Shown in pieces: positions 45,986 through 55,200 of a stretch of DNA of 64,000 nucleotides (position 1 is the stretch's first letter; the number at the start of each line of letters is the position of its first letter). Origin of the DNA: Sphaerotilus uruguayifluvii. Lineage in GTDB: Bacteria; Pseudomonadota; Gammaproteobacteria; Burkholderiales; Burkholderiaceae_C. The translations under genes and the position numbers were made by a program. The stretch lies in the NCBI RefSeq assembly GCF_013294065.1, contig NZ_JABSNM010000017.1:39475-103474 (forward strand). Reading direction: 5' to 3'. Under the pieces are notes generated by a model, which saw only the letters and a program-made list of their open reading frames with translations, did not search any database and was not told where the DNA came from.

Positions 45986-46079
45986 CGCGTGGGTGCCCGC
46001 CTTCGCGGGCATGACGGCAATGGATGGGCATGACGGAGACGGATTACGCGTCATCCTCGCGAAGGCGAGGACCCACGAA
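45986..46079. repeat. Dispersed GTCAT/GTGAC repeat element, copy 3
   Basis: An inverted pair begins 13 bases after the gabT stop. The left unit is GTGGGTGCCCGCC with TTCGCGGGCATGACGG; the right unit is CGTCATCCTCGCG with AAGGCGAGGACCCAC. Near-identical units occur at 52130-52291 and 61041-61181. It may act as a transcript-end structure for gabT. Confidence 0.75.
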
Positions 46080-46557
46080 GCCCCACAGCCCATCCCCGTT
46101 TCATCCATCCTCTCGCTCTCGCCCTCCTCCTCGCCCGACAACCCCGAGGCCGGCAAAAGCGCTTTTCTTGGTCAAGACTGCCGGCGGAGCCGGAAGGCTC
46201 TGGATTGGTTCAGCCATGCCTGAGTGAGTTGCGTGGCTTGAATCTTGACGATTTGCAAACCGCTTAGCTGTTAGTATTTAAAATGATCCAAAAGGGCGGC
46301 AACTCGGACCTGTTCCAGACCGGCACAGCGGCGGCGACACCCCGGCACGCTGTCAACTTTCTGCAACATGGCGTGGGGGACGGAAAAAATTTTCTGCCCC
46401 TCGCCTGGGCCTGATGGCGCGCATCGGTGCGGATTTCGTGCGTTTCCGCCGCGTCGTAAACGATTGCTATGAGGCTTCGCCGTGTCCGGGCCTCTTTTCG
46501 GGGCATGCACCGCACCAGTGCCAGACATGCCGCACCGCTCTTGAACAGAGGGCAAGT
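46080..46557. other. Long non-coding leader upstream of the transporter operon
   Basis: No supported gene in about 480 bases. Parts are poorer in GC than the surroundings. Two structures stand out: a perfect 12-base palindrome AAAAGCGCTTTT at 46155-46166, and a hairpin at 46370-46405 with arms GGCGTGGGG and CCCCTCGCC around an A/T-rich loop. Short reading frames here lack recognisable domains and good starts. It may hold regulatory sequence or the remains of a lost gene. Confidence 0.4.
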
Positions 46558-46641
46558 CTGTACAGGCAGCACCGCCTGCACAGTGCGTCGGAACCGGGCC
46601 CTGTCTGTGCATGTTGTCGCGACAAGCCCCCTCCTACAGTC
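46558..46641 (+). promoter_or_regulatory. Regulator binding boxes and core promoter of the transporter operon
   Basis: Box 1 CTGTACAGG (46558), box 2 CCTGCACAGTGCG (46575), box 3 CTGTGCATG (46605) and box 4 CCTACAGTC (46633). Offsets of 17, 47 and 75 bases from box 1 are exactly those at the gabT promoter, while the sequence between boxes differs. Box 4 carries TACAGT, a possible -10. This places the transporter and ureohydrolase genes under the same MocR-type regulator as gabT. Confidence 0.7.
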
Positions 46642-46726
46642 CGGGCGTCCTGCAGCACGGACCCCTTCTTGTCCGCCGCGCCCCGCGTCGAGCCTTTCCC
46701 GATCCACACCCGAGCACCCGAAGACG

Positions 46727-47809
46727 ATGAGCAACCCTGCCCTGGTTCAATTCAAAGGCGTCCAGAAGACCTATGACGGCCTGAGTCTGGTGGTGCGCAA
46801 CCTCGATCTGGACATCCGCCGCGGCGAGTTCCTGTCGCTGCTGGGCCCGTCGGGTTCGGGCAAGACGACCACGCTGATGATGCTGGCCGGCTTCGAGTCG
46901 CCGACCGCCGGCGAGATCCTGCTCGACGGCCGGCCGATCACGAAGACGCCGCCGCACAAGCGCAACTTCGGCATGGTGTTCCAGAACTACGCGCTGTTCC
47001 CGCACATGACGGTGGCGGCCAACGTGGCCTATCCGCTGACGGTGCGCAAGGTGCCGAAGGCCGACATCGACAAGCGCGTGGCGCGTGCGCTCGACATGGT
47101 CCAGCTCGGCGGCAAGGGCGACCGCTTTCCCTCGCAGCTCTCCGGCGGCCAGCAGCAGCGCGTGGCGCTGGCACGCGCGCTGGTGTTCGAGCCGCAGCTG
47201 GTGCTGATGGACGAGCCGCTGGGCGCGCTCGACAAGCAGCTGCGCGAGCACATGCAGATCGAGCTGAAGGAGCTGCACCGCCAGCTCGGCGTGACCTTCG
47301 TCTACGTCACGCACGACCAGGGCGAGGCGCTGACGATGAGCGACCGCGTCGCGGTCTTCAACGACGGCCTGATCCAGCAGATCGACATCGTCGACCGCCT
47401 CTACGAGACGCCGTCGAACCGCTTCGTGGCCGGCTTCGTCGGCGACAGCACGGTGCTGGAGGGCACGCTCGGTGCCGACGACCACCACGGCCGCTGCGAG
47501 CTGGTGCTGCCCACCGGCGAGCGCCTGGCCGGCGTCAACGTCAACCAGGTCCAGCCCGGCAGCCGCGTGACCGCATCGGTCCGCCCGGAGCGCATCGAGG
47601 CGATGCTGACCCAGCCGGCGGCCAACGACAACATCATCCAGGCCGCGATCAACGACGTCATCTACTTCGGCGACCACCTGCGCCTGCGCTGCGCGGTGGC
47701 CGGCCAGGCCCAGGCCACCGTCAAGGTGCCGCTGGGCGACCAGGCGCCGCAGGCCGGCCAGCCGGTGTGGCTGCGCATCGCGCCGCAGTTCCTGCGCGTC
47801 TACGCCTGA
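46727..47809 (+). CDS. ABC transporter ATPase (spermidine/putrescine type)
   Basis: A 360-residue PotA-like ATPase. Walker A is GPSGSGKTT, the Q loop FGMVFQNYALFPHMTV, the signature LSGGQQQRVALARAL, Walker B LVLMDEPLGALD and the switch THDQGEA. A C-terminal TOBE domain (about 275-355) is present (VTASVRPERIEAML). It energises the transporter whose other parts follow directly. Gene order suggests uptake of a guanidino compound or polyamine. Confidence 0.93.
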   Translation: MSNPALVQFKGVQKTYDGLSLVVRNLDLDIRRGEFLSLLGPSGSGKTTTLMMLAGFESPTAGEILLDGRPITKTPPHKRNFGMVFQNYALFPHMTVAANVAYPLTVRKVPKADIDKRVARALDMVQLGGKGDRFPSQLSGGQQQRVALARALVFEPQLVLMDEPLGALDKQLREHMQIELKELHRQLGVTFVYVTHDQGEALTMSDRVAVFNDGLIQQIDIVDRLYETPSNRFVAGFVGDSTVLEGTLGADDHHGRCELVLPTGERLAGVNVNQVQPGSRVTASVRPERIEAMLTQPAANDNIIQAAINDVIYFGDHLRLRCAVAGQAQATVKVPLGDQAPQAGQPVWLRIAPQFLRVYA

Positions 47810-47895
47810 TCACGCCCGATCGGCCGCACCCTCTTTCCTTCCTGTCTCTTCCGGTTTTCCCCCGCCCCTTCCGCTCTCACTGAGGAACCCTCGTC

Positions 47896-48936
47896 ATGAA
47901 GAACGCTACCGTTTCCCTGGTCGTGGCCGCCGCGGCCTCGCTGCTGGCCGGCTCGGCGCTCGCGCAGAGCCAGCTGACCGTCGTCAACTTCGGCGGTGCC
48001 AACGGCAACGCGCAGAAGAAGGCCTATGTCGAGCCCTTCGAGAAGGCCACCGGCACCAAGATCGTCGGCGTCGAATACAACGGCGAGCAGGCCAAGATCA
48101 AGGCCATGGTCGAGACGAAGAAGGTGACCTGGGACGTCGTCGAGGTCGAGAGCCCGGACGCGGCACGCGGCTGCGACGAAGGCCTGTTCGAGAAGATCGA
48201 CTGGGCCAAGGTCGGCAACAAGGCCGACTTCCAGCCGGCGGCGGTGCAGGAATGCGGCGTCGGCATCTTCATCTGGTCGACCGTCATGGCCTACAACGGC
48301 GACAAGCTGAAGGACGGCCCGAAGACCTGGGCCGACTTCTGGGACACCAAGAAGTTCGCCGGCAAGCGCGGCATGCGCAAGGGCGCGCGCTACAACCTCG
48401 AGTTCGCGCTGATGGCCGACGGCGTGCCGTCGAAGGACGTCTACAAGGTGCTGGGCACGCCGGCCGGCGCCGAGCGCGCGTTCAAGAAGATGACCGAGCT
48501 CAAGCCCTCGATCCAGTGGTGGGAGGCCGGCGCGCAGCCGCCGCAGTTCCTGGTCGCCGGCGACGTGGTGATGGCCACCGCCTACAACGGCCGCATCGAC
48601 GCGGCGCAGCGCGAAGGCAAGAACCTGAAGATCAGCTGGACCGGCGGCATCTATGACCTGGACTACTGGGTCATCCCGAAGGGCACGCCGAACAAGGACC
48701 TGGCGATGAAGTTCATCGCCTCGGCCTCGCAGGCGCCCGCCCAGGCCGAATACGCCAAGCTGATCTCCTACGGCCCGACCAACAACAAGGCCCTGGGCAG
48801 CCTGGATGCCAAGACCCTGGCGCTGCTGCCGACCTCGCCGGCCAACAGCCACGACGCGCTGAAGTTCGACATCAGCTTCTGGGCCGACCAGGGCGAGGCC
48901 CTGGAGAAGCGCTTCGCCGCCTGGGCCGCCCAGTAA
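47896..48936 (+). CDS. Periplasmic substrate-binding protein, PotD/PotF-like
   Basis: A 346-residue family 1 solute-binding protein. The signal peptide ends ALAQS. QLTVVNFGGANGNAQKKAYVEPFEKATG starts the mature domain. WDVVEVESPDAARGCDEGLFEKID and VMAYNGDKLKDGPKTWADFWD are typical of polyamine-type binding proteins. The ligand cannot be read from sequence; the neighbouring guanidinobutyrase points to 4-guanidinobutyrate or a related amine. Confidence 0.92.
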   Translation: MKNATVSLVVAAAASLLAGSALAQSQLTVVNFGGANGNAQKKAYVEPFEKATGTKIVGVEYNGEQAKIKAMVETKKVTWDVVEVESPDAARGCDEGLFEKIDWAKVGNKADFQPAAVQECGVGIFIWSTVMAYNGDKLKDGPKTWADFWDTKKFAGKRGMRKGARYNLEFALMADGVPSKDVYKVLGTPAGAERAFKKMTELKPSIQWWEAGAQPPQFLVAGDVVMATAYNGRIDAAQREGKNLKISWTGGIYDLDYWVIPKGTPNKDLAMKFIASASQAPAQAEYAKLISYGPTNNKALGSLDAKTLALLPTSPANSHDALKFDISFWADQGEALEKRFAAWAAQ

Positions 48937-48991
48937 GCCGCACGCGCGCCGCCCTCGCCTGCCCCTCCCGAGTTCCCGTCCGATCGACACC

Positions 48992-50257
48992 ATGCACAGC
49001 CTCGCCCTCGACGACCATGCTGCCTCCGCCCGCGCGGGCGGCCAGGACCTTGCCCGCGCGCTGCAGCGCGCCGAGCGGCGCCGCAAGCTGACCGCCGCCA
49101 GCCTGACGCTGCCGCTGCTGGTCTTCCTGCTGCTGACCTTCCTGGTGCCGATCGGCGCGCTGCTCAAGCGCGCGGTCGAGAACCCGGAGGTGGCCGACGT
49201 GCTGGTGCACACCGGCACGGCGCTGTCGGGCTGGAACCGCCAGGACCTGCCGCCGCCGGCGGCCTTCGCCGGCCTGGCACGCGACCTGGGCGCGCTGCCC
49301 GACAGCGCGCAGGCCGGCACGCTGGCGCGCCGGCTCAACTCCGAGGTGCCGGGCGCGCGCTCGCTGGTCATGAAGACCTACCGGGCGCTGCCGCTGGGCG
49401 AGGGCCTGAGCCCCGAGCAGACGCGCGACCGCCTGCTCGAGGTCGACGCCCGCTGGGGCGAGGCGCTCTACTGGCAGGCGATCGCCAAGAACGCCAGCCG
49501 CTGGACGCCCGACTACCTGCTCGCCGCGGTCGACCTGCACCGCGACGCGGCCGGCCACATCGAGGCGATGCCCGCCGAGCAGGCGGTCTTCGGCAAGATC
49601 CTGCTGCGCACCTTCAACATCTCCGCGGTGGTCACGGTGCTGTGCCTGCTGCTGGCCTACCCGCTGGCCTACTGGCTGTCGACGCTCGACGCGCGCCGGG
49701 CCAACCTGCTGATGATCCTGGTTCTGGTGCCGTTCTGGACCTCGATCCTGGTGCGGGTGGCGGCCTGGATCGTGCTGCTGCAGCGCGAGGGCCTGGTCAA
49801 CTCGGCGCTGGTCGGCATGGGCCTGATCGAGGAGCCGCTGACCCTGCTGTTCAACCGCACCGGCGTGATCATCGCGATGGTGCACATCCTGCTGCCCTTC
49901 ATGATCCTGCCGCTGTACAGCGTTATGAAGTCGGTGCCGCCGACCTATCTGCGCGCGGCCATCAGCCTGGGCAGCTCGCCGCTGGCGGCCTTCTTCCGCG
50001 TCTACGTGCCGCAGACCTGGTCGGGCGTCGGGGCCGGCGCGCTGCTGGTCTTCATCCTGAGCATCGGCTACTACGTGACGCCGGCGCTGCTGGGCGGCGC
50101 CGACGACCAGATGCTGTCGTACTACATCGCCCAGTACACCAACGTCGAGATCAACTGGGGCATGGCCTGCGCGCTGGGCGCGGTGCTGCTCGCCGCCACG
50201 CTGATCCTCTACGGCGTCTACCGCCGCGTGGTGAAGTCCGAGCTGAGCCTGGGCTGA
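48992..50257 (+). CDS. ABC transporter permease, PotB-like with large insert
   Basis: A 421-residue inner-membrane permease, longer than the usual 280-300. The first helix (about 34-58) is followed by an about 140-residue soluble, presumably periplasmic, stretch. Five more helices follow from about residue 205 (TFNISAVVTVLCLLLAYPLAYWL onwards). The EAA loop is seen in LRAAISLGSSPLAAFFRVYVPQ. It pairs with the next permease. Confidence 0.92.
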   Translation: MHSLALDDHAASARAGGQDLARALQRAERRRKLTAASLTLPLLVFLLLTFLVPIGALLKRAVENPEVADVLVHTGTALSGWNRQDLPPPAAFAGLARDLGALPDSAQAGTLARRLNSEVPGARSLVMKTYRALPLGEGLSPEQTRDRLLEVDARWGEALYWQAIAKNASRWTPDYLLAAVDLHRDAAGHIEAMPAEQAVFGKILLRTFNISAVVTVLCLLLAYPLAYWLSTLDARRANLLMILVLVPFWTSILVRVAAWIVLLQREGLVNSALVGMGLIEEPLTLLFNRTGVIIAMVHILLPFMILPLYSVMKSVPPTYLRAAISLGSSPLAAFFRVYVPQTWSGVGAGALLVFILSIGYYVTPALLGGADDQMLSYYIAQYTNVEINWGMACALGAVLLAATLILYGVYRRVVKSELSLG

Positions 50258-50295
50258 TCGCCGCCCGCACCAAGCAAGAAGAAGGAAGACGACCG

Positions 50296-51129
50296 ATGAA
50301 CGCGATCCTGTCCGCGATGAACCCGCAGTTCCCGGCCTACGCCACGCTGGCCGACAAGCTCGGCTGGTGGCTGATGCGCCTGTTCTGCATCGGGATGCTG
50401 GTGTTCCTGCTGCTGCCGATCCTGGTGATCGTGCCGCTGTCCTTCTCGTCGAGCTCCTTCCTGGCGTATCCGATGCCGGGCTGGTCGCTGCAGTGGTACG
50501 AGAACCTGTTCCACGCGCCGGAATGGGGCCGCGCCGCGCGCAACAGCTTCATCGTCGCCCCGGCGGCCACCGTGCTGGCCACCGTGCTGGGCACGCTGGC
50601 GGCCGTGGGCCTGTCGCGCACCGACTTTCCCGGCAAGGGCCTCCTGATGAGCATCCTGATCGCGCCGATGGTGGTGCCGATCGTGGTGGTGGGCGTGGCC
50701 TGCTACCTGTTCTTCGCCAGGCTGGGCTTCGCCGACAGCTACCTCGGCCTGATCGTGGTGCACGCCGCGCTGGGCGCGCCCTTCGTGCTGACCACCGTGC
50801 TGGCGACGCTGCAGGGCTTCAACCACAACCTGGTGCGCGCCTCGCTGAGCCTGGGCGCCGGCCCGGTCGAGACCTTCTTCCGCATCACGCTGCCGGTGAT
50901 CGCGCCGGGCGTGATCTCGGGCGCGCTGTTCGCCTTCGCGACCTCCTTCGACGAGGTGGTGGTGACGCTCTTCGTCGCCGGCCCGGACCAGGTCACGCTG
51001 CCGCGCCAGATGTTCACCGGCATCCGCGAGAACATCAGCCCGACCATCGCCGCGGTGGCCACGCTTCTGACGATCTTCACCACCGGCCTGATGCTGGCGC
51101 TCGAGTGGGTCCGGGGCCGCCGCGCATGA
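50296..51129 (+). CDS. ABC transporter permease, PotC-like
   Basis: A 277-residue permease with about six helices. LVFLLLPILVIVPLSFSSSSFL starts the family core; the EAA loop is RASLSLGAGPVETFFRITLPVI. FAFATSFDEVVVTLF is typical of PotC. The ATG follows a GAAGGAAGA ribosome site. Its stop overlaps the ureohydrolase start (ATGA), tying uptake to catabolism. Confidence 0.93.
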   Translation: MNAILSAMNPQFPAYATLADKLGWWLMRLFCIGMLVFLLLPILVIVPLSFSSSSFLAYPMPGWSLQWYENLFHAPEWGRAARNSFIVAPAATVLATVLGTLAAVGLSRTDFPGKGLLMSILIAPMVVPIVVVGVACYLFFARLGFADSYLGLIVVHAALGAPFVLTTVLATLQGFNHNLVRASLSLGAGPVETFFRITLPVIAPGVISGALFAFATSFDEVVVTLFVAGPDQVTLPRQMFTGIRENISPTIAAVATLLTIFTTGLMLALEWVRGRRA

Positions 51130-52076
51130 GCCGCCCGCTGAACCAGCCGCTCGGCGGCAACGAGATGCCGCGCTTCGGCGGGCTGGCCTCGATGATGCGC
51201 CTGCCGGTGGCCACTCATGCCGCCGGCCTGGACGCCGCCTTCATCGGCGTGCCGCTGGACATCGGCGCCTCCAACCGGGCGGGCGCGCGCTTCGGCCCGC
51301 GCCAGATCCGCGCCGAGTCCAGCCTGATCCGGCCCTACAACATGGCCACCGGCGCCGCGCCCTTCGATGCGCTGCAGGTCGCCGACCTGGGCGACGTGCC
51401 GATCAACACCTACTCGCTGGAGAAGTCGGTCGGCATCATCACCGACTTCTACCGCGAGGTGCTCGGCCACGGCTGCGTGCCGCTGACGCTGGGCGGCGAC
51501 CACACCATCGCGCTGCCCATCCTGCGCGCGGTGGCCGAGCGCCACGGGCCGGTCGCGCTGATCCATGTCGACGCCCACGCCGACGTCAACGACGAGATGT
51601 TCGGCGAGCGCATCGCGCACGGCACGCCCTTCCGCCGCGCGGTCGAGGAAGGCCTGCTGCAGACGAACAAGGTCTGGCAGATCGGCCTGCGCGGCTCGGG
51701 CTACGCCGCCGACGACTTCGACTGGCCGCGCCGCCAGGGCTTCACCGTCATCCCGGCGCACGAGGTCTGGTGGCAGTCGCTCGCGCCGATCATGGACAAG
51801 GTGCGCGCGGTCATCGGCGACACGCCCTGCTACCTCAGCTTCGACATCGACGGCATCGACCCGGCCTACGCCGGCGGCACCGGCACGCCCGAGATCGGCG
51901 GCCTGAACGTGCCGCAGGCGCTGGAGATCATCCGCGGCTGCCGCGGCCTGAACCTGGTGGGCGCCGATCTGGTCGAGGTCTCGCCCCCGTACGACCCGAG
52001 CGGCAACACCGCGCTGCTGGGCGCCAACCTGCTGTACGAGATGCTGTGCGTGCTGCCGGGCGTGCCGGTGCGGTGA
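51126..52076 (+). CDS. gbuA: Ureohydrolase, probable guanidinobutyrase
   Basis: A 316-residue di-manganese ureohydrolase. Metal ligands lie in LGGDHT, VDAHADVND and SFDIDGIDPAYAGGTGTPE. GVPLDIGASNRAGARFGPR, IRPYNMATGAAPFDALQVAD and SPPYDPSGNTALLGANLLYEM resemble Pseudomonas guanidinobutyrase GbuA more than classical agmatinase; this is from memory of the family. It would split 4-guanidinobutyrate to urea and GABA, the substrate of nearby GabT. Agmatinase activity is the alternative. It is coupled by ATGA to the permease gene. Confidence 0.82.
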   Translation: MSRPLNQPLGGNEMPRFGGLASMMRLPVATHAAGLDAAFIGVPLDIGASNRAGARFGPRQIRAESSLIRPYNMATGAAPFDALQVADLGDVPINTYSLEKSVGIITDFYREVLGHGCVPLTLGGDHTIALPILRAVAERHGPVALIHVDAHADVNDEMFGERIAHGTPFRRAVEEGLLQTNKVWQIGLRGSGYAADDFDWPRRQGFTVIPAHEVWWQSLAPIMDKVRAVIGDTPCYLSFDIDGIDPAYAGGTGTPEIGGLNVPQALEIIRGCRGLNLVGADLVEVSPPYDPSGNTALLGANLLYEMLCVLPGVPVR

Positions 52077-52129
52077 GATGCAGGGCGGCCGGCGCCGGAG
52101 CGCCGCGCCCAGCGCCAGCCGAGGCCTCT

Positions 52130-52291
52130 GCCGCTCGTGGGTGCCCGCCTTCGCGGGCATGACGGAGGGGAACGGCCCCGCCGTCCTCGCGGCCTCCCGC
52201 CGCCCTCGCGAACCATTCCGCCAGCTTCGCGAACCATTCCACCAGCTTCGCGCCGCCTCCCGTCATCCTCGCGAAGGCGAGGACCCACGCC
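52130..52291. repeat. Dispersed repeat, copy 4: right-hand boundary unit after gbuA
   Basis: GCCGCTCGTGG-type start, then GTGCCCGCCTTCGCGGGC, ATGACGGAGGGGAACGGCCC and a right-hand unit with GTCATCCTCGCG. Inside it a 21-base segment (AACCATTCC then GCCAGCTTCGCG) is tandemly duplicated. It is a direct, near-identical copy of 61041-61181 and lies between convergent gbuA and hsdR. It overlaps the end of hsdR and supplies its stop codon. Confidence 0.85.
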
Positions 52292-55200
52292 CCGCCCCCG
52301 CGCGCTCGCGCAGCGCCTCCCAGAGCTGCCCCGGCCCGAGCAGCACGTCGCACAGGCCGTCCTGCAGCCGCGCCGAGCCCAGGGCCTGCGTGCTCATCGT
52401 CTGGTGCGCGTCGAGCGCGTCCATGATGGCGTCGAGCAGCGCCGAGCGCAGGTCGGGCGAGCTGGCGAACTGCTCCTTGCTGTTGCTGGCGGCCTGCTGC
52501 ACCAGCAGCGCGTTCTCCAGCAGCTTGCCGCGCAGCACGCCGTTGACGTAGACGAGCTGGTCGGTGTCGGACAGCTCGCCCTCGAACAGGCCGTTGACCT
52601 TCTCGATGATCTCGGCCAGATAGTCCTTCTGCTTTTCCTGCACCTGGCCGGTGCCGGTGCCGTCCAGGCCGGCGAGCGGATAGAGGCCGCCGGCCGTCAG
52701 CGCCAGCGGCTGCGCTCCGCGGTTCTTCAGCGTGTGGTGGGTCAGCACCACCTGGCTCAGGTCGACGCTGTCGCGCTCGCGGCCGAAGTCCAGCAGCGGC
52801 AGCAGCCGGCGGAAGAAGAGAAAGCGCTTTTCCAGCGCCGTCTGGCCGTAGTCGAAGATCTGGCTGAGGAAGGCGTACAGCCGCACATAGGCGCCGAGAT
52901 CCCCCTTGAACAGCAGCAACGCGTCGCGCATGTCCTGGGCCTCGGGTCCCTGCGCGGCCTTGTAGCGGCGCAGCAGCCGCTCGGCCACCGGGCCCAGGGC
53001 GGCGTGGAGCTGCTTCTGCGTGCCGGCCGGGTCCAGCTCGATGCGGGCGACGCGCTCGACCTCGGCCTCGGTGTAGTGGCCGGCGGCGTCGAGCTTGGCG
53101 CGCAGGTCGAAGACCTGGTTCGGATCGGTGGGCGCCTCCAGCGCGGCGGTCTGGTAGTAGGTCTGGAAAGCCGCCAGCACCTCGGCCGGGTCGTTGACGA
53201 AGTCGAGGATGTAGGTGGTGTCCTTGCCCGGGTGGGCGCGGTTCAGGCGGCTGAGCGTCTGCACCGCCTGGATGCCGCCGAGCCGCTTGTCGACATACAT
53301 GCCGCACAGCAGCGGCTGGTCGAAGCCGGTCTGGAACTTGTTGGCCACCACCAGCAGGTGCTGATCCTCCCGCGCGAAGGTGTCGCGCAGGTCGCGGCCC
53401 TTCAGCGCCGGGTTGACGTCGGCGCTGGCCTCGCCGACCGGCGCCGGGTAGCTCTCAAGATCGTCCACCTCGCCCGAGAACGCCGTCAGCACGCCCAGCG
53501 CGTAGCCCTGGCGGGCGATGTAGGCGCGCATCGCCTTCTGCCAGCGCACCGCCTCCCGGCGGCTGGCCACCACCACCATCGCCTTGGCGCGCCCGTCCAG
53601 CAGCGGCTGCACGTTCTCGCGGTAGTGCTCGACGACGATCTGCACCTTCTGCGCGATGTTGTACGGGTGCAGCCGCACCCACTGCATCAGGCCCTTCATC
53701 GCGGTGCTGCGCTCGACCTGCTGCTCGTCGAGCGTGCGGCCCTCGTGCGCCAGCCGGAAGGCGAGCTGGTAGCTGGTGTAGTTCTTCAGCACGTCGAGGA
53801 TGAAGCCCTCCTCGATGGCCTGGCGCATCGGGTAGACGTGGAAGGGCTGCGGCAGGCCGTCGGGCCCGTCGGCCGGGTCGCGGCGGCCGAACAGCTCCAG
53901 CGTCTTGGCCTTCGGGGTGGCGGTGAAGGCGATGGAGGTCAGGCCTTTCGGGCTGGCCTTGGCGGTCATCTGCGCGGCCAGCAGCGCCTCGGTGTCGATC
54001 TCGCCGCCGTCCTGAAGACTGCCGGACAGGCTGGCCCAGTCCTCGGCCGACAGCAGCTGCTTGAGCCGGGCGGCCGCCTCGCCGGTCTGCGAGCTGTGCG
54101 CCTCGTCGGCGATGACGGCGAAGCGCTTGCCCTCGGTGGCGGCCAGCGCCTGCACCGCCGCCAGCGCGAACGGGAAGGTCTGCAGCGTGCAGACGATGAT
54201 CTTCTTGCCCTCTTCCAGCGCCTGCGAGAGCTGGCCGCTCTTGCTGCCGGACTCGCTGGTGATGGTGGCCACCACGCCGGTGGTGCGCTGGAACTCGAAC
54301 AGCGCCTCCTGCAGCTGCGCGTCCAGCACATTGCGGTCGCTCACCACCAGCACGCTGTCGAAGACCTTGCGGTGCTGGTCGTCGTGCAGATCGGCCAGGA
54401 AATGCGCGGCCCAGGCGATCGAGTTGGTCTTGCCCGAGCCGGCCGAGTGCTGGATCAGGTAGCGCAGGCCGCCGGCGTCCTCGCCGCGGTTGACGCTCCG
54501 GCGCACGTCGTCCACCAGCCGGCGGGTGGCGTCGAGCTGGTGATAGCGCGGGAAGATCCAGGTCTGCAGCTGCTGCCTGCGGTCGCGCCTGGGCGTGAGG
54601 TAGCGGTGCAGCAGGTCGAGCCAGCTCTCGCGCGCCCAGACCTCTTTCCACAGGTAGGCGGTGGCGAAGCCCTCGGGGTTGGGCGGATTGCCGGCGCCGC
54701 CCTCGCAGCCGCGGTTGAAGGGCAGGAATCGGGTGGCCGCCCCCGCCAGCCGGGTGCACATCATCACCTCGCTCTGGCTGACGGCGAAGTGCACCAGCGC
54801 GCCGCCGGGGAAGCCCAGCACCGGCTCGGGCACGCCGCCCTTGGGGTGGGGATGGCGGTCGAGGCGGTACTGGTCGACCGCGTCGTGCACGCTCTGGGTG
54901 AAGTCGCTCTTGAGTTCGGCGGTGGCCACCGGCACGCCGTTGAGGCACAGCACCAGGTCGAGCGCGTCGCGCGGCTGGTTGGGCGAGTGGTGCACCTGGC
55001 GCAGCACCCGCAGCCGGTTGGCGGCCAGCCGCGCCTGGGTGGTCGGGTTCAGCGCCAGCGCGGGCCGGAACTGCGCCAGCGCCAGCGGCTCGCGCAGGCC
55101 CAGCATCTCCACGCCGCGGCGCAGCACCTCCAGCGTGCCGCGCTCGTCCAGCAGCTTGCGCACCCGCTCGGCCAGCACGCGCCCGGCGGCCGCGCCGTGG

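Noticed and set aside
43036..46020. Very long open frame antisense to gabT, extending the MocR-type gene upstream
   Set aside because: High GC keeps antisense frames open. Homology and the winged-helix start place the real N-terminus at 44490, and gabT on the other strand is clearly coding.
46264..46734. Minus- and plus-strand short frames in the transporter leader
   Set aside because: No recognisable domain, no convincing ribosome site, and they run across the conserved promoter boxes.
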